Assembly: GCA_045650425.1 (NCBI GenBank)
Contig: JAZRRD010000085.1
Coordinates: forward strand, 1-8,487
DNA from: RGIG1752 sp045650425
GTDB lineage: Bacteria > Bacillota_I > Bacilli_A > RF39 > UBA660
Direction of reading: 5' to 3'
Length of the DNA: 8,487 bases
Program-made: the position numbers and the translations under genes
In this document: positions 6,482 through 8,487 of the stretch, in pieces
How the letters are laid out: each line of letters starts with the position of its first letter
How positions within the stretch are numbered: position 1 is the stretch's first letter
Notes under the pieces: generated by a model
The model's database searches: none
Told to the model about the DNA's origin: nothing
The model's input: only the letters and a program-made list of their open reading frames with translations

Positions 6482-6494
6482 TGACTGTCAGTCA
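6482..6494. promoter_or_regulatory. Palindrome upstream of the G-tract promoter, possible operator
   Basis: TGACTG-T-CAGTCA is a perfect inverted repeat ending 7 bp before the TTGACA -35 box. The position suits an activator or repressor site. No equivalent is present before the paralogous promoter at 8197, where a terminator occupies the space. Confidence 0.4.
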
Positions 6495-6501
6495 ACTTTA
6501 T

Positions 6502-6534
6502 TTGACAAAAGGTCGGGGGGGGGTATGCTATAAA
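6502..6534 (+). promoter_or_regulatory. Promoter with poly-G spacer, probably phase-variable
   Basis: The -35 is a perfect TTGACA (6502-6507). The spacer is AAAGGTC followed by nine G (6515-6523). The -10 region is TATGCTATAAA: either TATGCT (6524-6529), giving a 16-bp spacer, or the extended box TGC-TATAAA (6526-6534), giving 21 bp. Each G gained or lost by slippage would change the spacing by one. The same elements recur at 8197, which argues that they are functional. RNA polymerase prefers about 17 bp. Confidence 0.8.
6515..6523 (+). repeat. Homopolymer tract of nine G
   Basis: An uninterrupted G9 directly before the -10 region. G is a minority base here, so a run this long is not expected by chance. 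Homopolymers of this length are prone to slipped-strand mispairing, and to length errors in sequencing. Confidence 0.95.
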
Positions 6535-6560
6535 TAACAAAATAGAAAAGAGGTAAAAAT

Positions 6561-8150
6561 ATGGAAAAGAATAAAAGAAATAAGATAATAGGATTATCGA
6601 TAGGTATTTTGATAGTACTAATAATCGTAGTATCAAGTACATATGCATATTGGCAAATAACAAGAACGCAAGAAACACCAAATGACATAGTCGCAGCATG
6701 TTTAAATCTAAATTTAGAAGATGTATCTGGGGCTATAGATTTAGATAGTGCCTGGCCAATAAGTGATGAAGAAGGAAAGACTCTAACAGGCTACACATTT
6801 ACAGTAACAAATAATTGTGATGAAGAAATCAATTATATTGTCGGACTAAATAGAGTTGAAGAATCTAATTATTTATTAGATTCAAGTATCAAATTACAAC
6901 TAGATGATAATTCATCTCATGTATATGGAAACTTAAGTGATGTAGAATATGCAGATAGTGAAAATACATATACATCAAGAGTAAGTAAACAAGTAAGTGT
7001 AGAAACAATAAGTGCAAATGCTACAAATACCCATACCATTAGAGTATGGGTGAGTGTTGATGCACCGGTAACAGAACAAAGTAAAACATTCTTAGGACAA
7101 GTATTTATTATAGGTGGTCAAGGAATCGAAGTAACAGAATCGTCAAGTTGTTTTACTATTGCAGATAATGGAACAATTATTGGATATGATTATGCATGTG
7201 GAACAGAAGTAAAAGTTCCCGCAGAAATTAATGGCATTCAAGTAAAAGAAATAAATCCTTTATCATTTTATGCTAATGAATTAGCGGAAATTTATGGCTT
7301 CACTGAAGAAGATGGAGGAGCATATATTTATATTTTCGATCCGGCTGATAAACAAGATGTTATTGATAATTATGTTAAAGAAGAATGGTGTGATGATTGC
7401 ACAGATGAAATATTAGATGAGCTTTTGATCGTTGGGCCAGAAGAATATAATGAAATTGATTGGTCCCAGTTTACTGAGATTAAATATGAGATGGATCATT
7501 ATATTAAACCGGTTGCCGCGAATTATATGATAACAACCTTAGATTTAAGTGATGCAATTTATTTAAACAAAATTTCAGAAGGTGCATTAAATGGTTACAT
7601 AACAAGTAGAGAGAATATAAATGATACTTGTGAATATGATTCAAGTATAGAAGTATACTATTGTAATTCTTCATTATCAAAAGTGATTTTTCCGAAGAAT
7701 GGAGAATTAACTTCAACTGGGAAATATGCCTTTAGTGATAATATGATAACAGAAATAGAGTTGTCTGATTCTATAAGTACAATAAGTAGGTCATCTTTTG
7801 AAAATAACAGAATAAGTAATAATTTTATGATTCCATCACAAATCAAAGTTATTGAAGAAGCGGCTTTTTCTGATAATGAAATAACATCCTTAACATTTGA
7901 AGATACAGAGCTAAATCCAAGCAAATTAGAATTTATTGGTGAACAAGCTTTTAGTTCAAATAATATAACTGGCAAAATAATAATACCAAGCTCTGTTCAT
8001 ACGATAGATGGGCCTGCATTTGATCATAATCCTAATATAACAGAAATAATTATTAAAAGAGAAGACTCAACAGGTATGAATTTCGGAAGTTATTGGAGTT
8101 CGACATCAGGGAACACAACAGTGACTTACGACCCAAATTACACAGAATAA
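6561..8150 (+). CDS. Surface protein: SipW-type signal segment, beta domain with paired cysteines, BspA-type LRR domain
   Basis: 529 residues, complete. A Lys/Arg-rich start and hydrophobic segment (about 9-25) end in SSTYAYWQ (25-32), the SipW-dependent signal pattern, with likely cleavage after Ala29. Residues 40-190 match the stand-alone protein at 1240 (Cys47, Cys86, AWPISDEEGKTLTGY). A BspA-like unit (CFTIADNGTIIGYDYAC, 197-213) follows, then an acidic stretch (about 245-320) with CDDC at 277-280. LRR_5-type repeats span about 370-500, including FEDTELNPSKLEFIGEQAF. The protein ends in YDPNYTE, as does the gene at 1. Eight cysteines fall into four close pairs, suggesting disulfides outside the cell. 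There is no LPXTG motif or C-terminal anchor. The start is ATG 6561 with AAAAGAGGT at 6546-6554. Expression probably depends on the G-tract promoter upstream. Adhesion is the likely role; the ligand is unknown. Confidence 0.85.
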   Translation: MEKNKRNKIIGLSIGILIVLIIVVSSTYAYWQITRTQETPNDIVAACLNLNLEDVSGAIDLDSAWPISDEEGKTLTGYTFTVTNNCDEEINYIVGLNRVEESNYLLDSSIKLQLDDNSSHVYGNLSDVEYADSENTYTSRVSKQVSVETISANATNTHTIRVWVSVDAPVTEQSKTFLGQVFIIGGQGIEVTESSSCFTIADNGTIIGYDYACGTEVKVPAEINGIQVKEINPLSFYANELAEIYGFTEEDGGAYIYIFDPADKQDVIDNYVKEEWCDDCTDEILDELLIVGPEEYNEIDWSQFTEIKYEMDHYIKPVAANYMITTLDLSDAIYLNKISEGALNGYITSRENINDTCEYDSSIEVYYCNSSLSKVIFPKNGELTSTGKYAFSDNMITEIELSDSISTISRSSFENNRISNNFMIPSQIKVIEEAAFSDNEITSLTFEDTELNPSKLEFIGEQAFSSNNITGKIIIPSSVHTIDGPAFDHNPNITEIIIKREDSTGMNFGSYWSSTSGNTTVTYDPNYTE

Positions 8151-8169
8151 GGGTAAAATTCACAAAAAC

Positions 8170-8195
8170 AAGTCGGCCGTTGGTCGATTTTTTTT
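8170..8195 (+). terminator. Strong intrinsic terminator of the LRR gene at 6561
   Basis: AAGTCGGCC (8170-8178) / GGTCGATTT (8182-8190), nine pairs with two G-T wobbles and a GTT loop, followed by a T run to 8195. Its tail ends 1 bp before the TTGACA of the next promoter, so the next gene is transcriptionally insulated. Confidence 0.85.
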
Positions 8196-8196
8196 G

Positions 8197-8232
8197 TTGA
8201 CAAAAGCTATCTGGGGGGGGGTATGCTATATA
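8197..8232 (+). promoter_or_regulatory. Second promoter with poly-G spacer, probably phase-variable
   Basis: TTGACA (8197-8202), spacer AAAGCTATCT then nine G (8213-8221), and -10 region TATGCTATATA. With TATGCT (8222-8227) as -10 the spacer is 19 bp; with the extended box TGC-TATATA (8224-8232) it is 24 bp. Both are 3 bp longer than at 6502 because the non-G part of the spacer is 3 bp longer. With TATGCT, seven G would restore 17 bp, so this copy may be weak or off as sequenced. Confidence 0.8.
8213..8221 (+). repeat. Second homopolymer tract of nine G
   Basis: G9 at the same promoter position as 6515-6523, directly before TATGCTAT. Tract length may be mixed in the population and may be miscounted by sequencing. 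Confidence 0.95.
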
Positions 8233-8260
8233 TAACAAGGTAGGAAAGAGGTAATATATA

Positions 8261-8487
8261 GTGAAGAAGAACAAGATAATAGGATTCTCATTGGGGATTT
8301 TGGTAATATTAATAATCGTGGTATCAAGTACATATGCATACTGGCAAATAACGAAGACCCAAACTACGCCAAATGATATAGTGGCAGCATGTTTAAATCT
8401 AGATTTAGAAGATGTATCTGAATCAATTAATTTAGATAGTGCTTGGCCAATAAGTGATGATGAAGCAAATAGTCTAACAGGATATAC
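8261..8487 (+). CDS. Paralogue of the LRR surface protein, 5' part (3' end outside window)
   Basis: The open frame from GTG 8261 runs 75 codons to the right edge. AGAGGT at 8247-8252 and alignment with the protein at 6561 (three residues shorter at the N terminus) support this start. The product begins with a Lys-rich stretch and a hydrophobic segment, then SSTYAYWQITKTQ, the same SipW-type signal. It continues with CLNLDLEDVSESINLDSAWP and ISDDEANSLTGYT, nearly matching the beta domain of 6561. DNA identity is high too, with an identical run of 20 bp at 6630-6649 and 8321-8340. Whether LRRs follow cannot be seen. The GTG start would lower translation compared with its neighbour. Confidence 0.85.
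   Translation, partial: MKKNKIIGFSLGILVILIIVVSSTYAYWQITKTQTTPNDIVAACLNLDLEDVSESINLDSAWPISDDEANSLTGY

Noticed and set aside
6515..6523. G-quadruplex as the role of the G run
   Set aside because: A single run of nine G with no further nearby G runs cannot easily form a stable intramolecular quadruplex, and the exact -35/-10 placement is better explained by spacer-length switching.
6337..6699. Minus-strand open frames across the gpsA end, the G-tract promoter and the start of the LRR gene
   Set aside because: They are antisense to two real genes and a terminator, and are hydrophobic only because AT-rich antisense codons give Leu, Ile and Phe.

Overview
The window looks like a chromosomal segment of an AT-rich, low-GC Gram-positive bacterium, most likely a member of the Bacilli or a neighbouring uncultured gut lineage. 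This rests on the base composition, Bacillus-type Shine-Dalgarno sites, a clear SpoVS, Firmicutes-style housekeeping genes, and signal peptides of the SipW-dependent type. Trp is TGG throughout and stops are TAA, TAG and one TGA, so the standard bacterial code applies. The exact taxon is inference.

Layout: (1) 1-1132 is the 3' part of a large BspA-type leucine-rich-repeat surface protein that runs off the left edge. (2) 1240-1860 is a short secreted protein equivalent to the N-terminal domain of the LRR proteins alone. (3) 1889-2896 (minus strand) is galE, convergent with gene 2 across a shared hairpin and divergent from uppS. (4) 2983-5090 is a tight three-gene operon: uppS, a six-TM membrane protein, and a class I SAM methyltransferase. 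(5) 5150-5404 is spoVS. (6) 5454-6428 is gpsA. (7) 6561-8150 is a complete 529-residue surface protein: signal segment, a beta-rich domain with paired cysteines, then BspA-type LRRs. (8) 8261-8487 is the 5' end of a close paralogue that runs off the right edge. Most transcription units end in a hairpin at or overlapping the stop codon.

The most interesting signal is in the promoters of the two surface-protein genes at 6561 and 8261. Each has a TTGACA -35 box and a TATGCTAT(A/T) -10 region separated by a spacer that ends in an uninterrupted run of nine G. Long G runs are very unlikely by chance in DNA this AT-rich, and both sit at the same promoter position. This is the architecture of a phase-variable promoter in which slipped-strand gain or loss of G changes the -35/-10 spacing, as known for Neisseria porA. 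The two spacers differ by 3 bp, so the two genes may be in different expression states. I infer a family of tandem and dispersed SipW-type/LRR surface proteins switched independently through poly-G spacers. The paralogue at 1240 has no G tract.

The central block (galE, uppS, spoVS, gpsA) is ordinary envelope and lipid-precursor metabolism. Nothing in the sequence ties it functionally to the surface-protein genes beyond adjacency. I found no tRNA, rRNA, CRISPR array or transposase.
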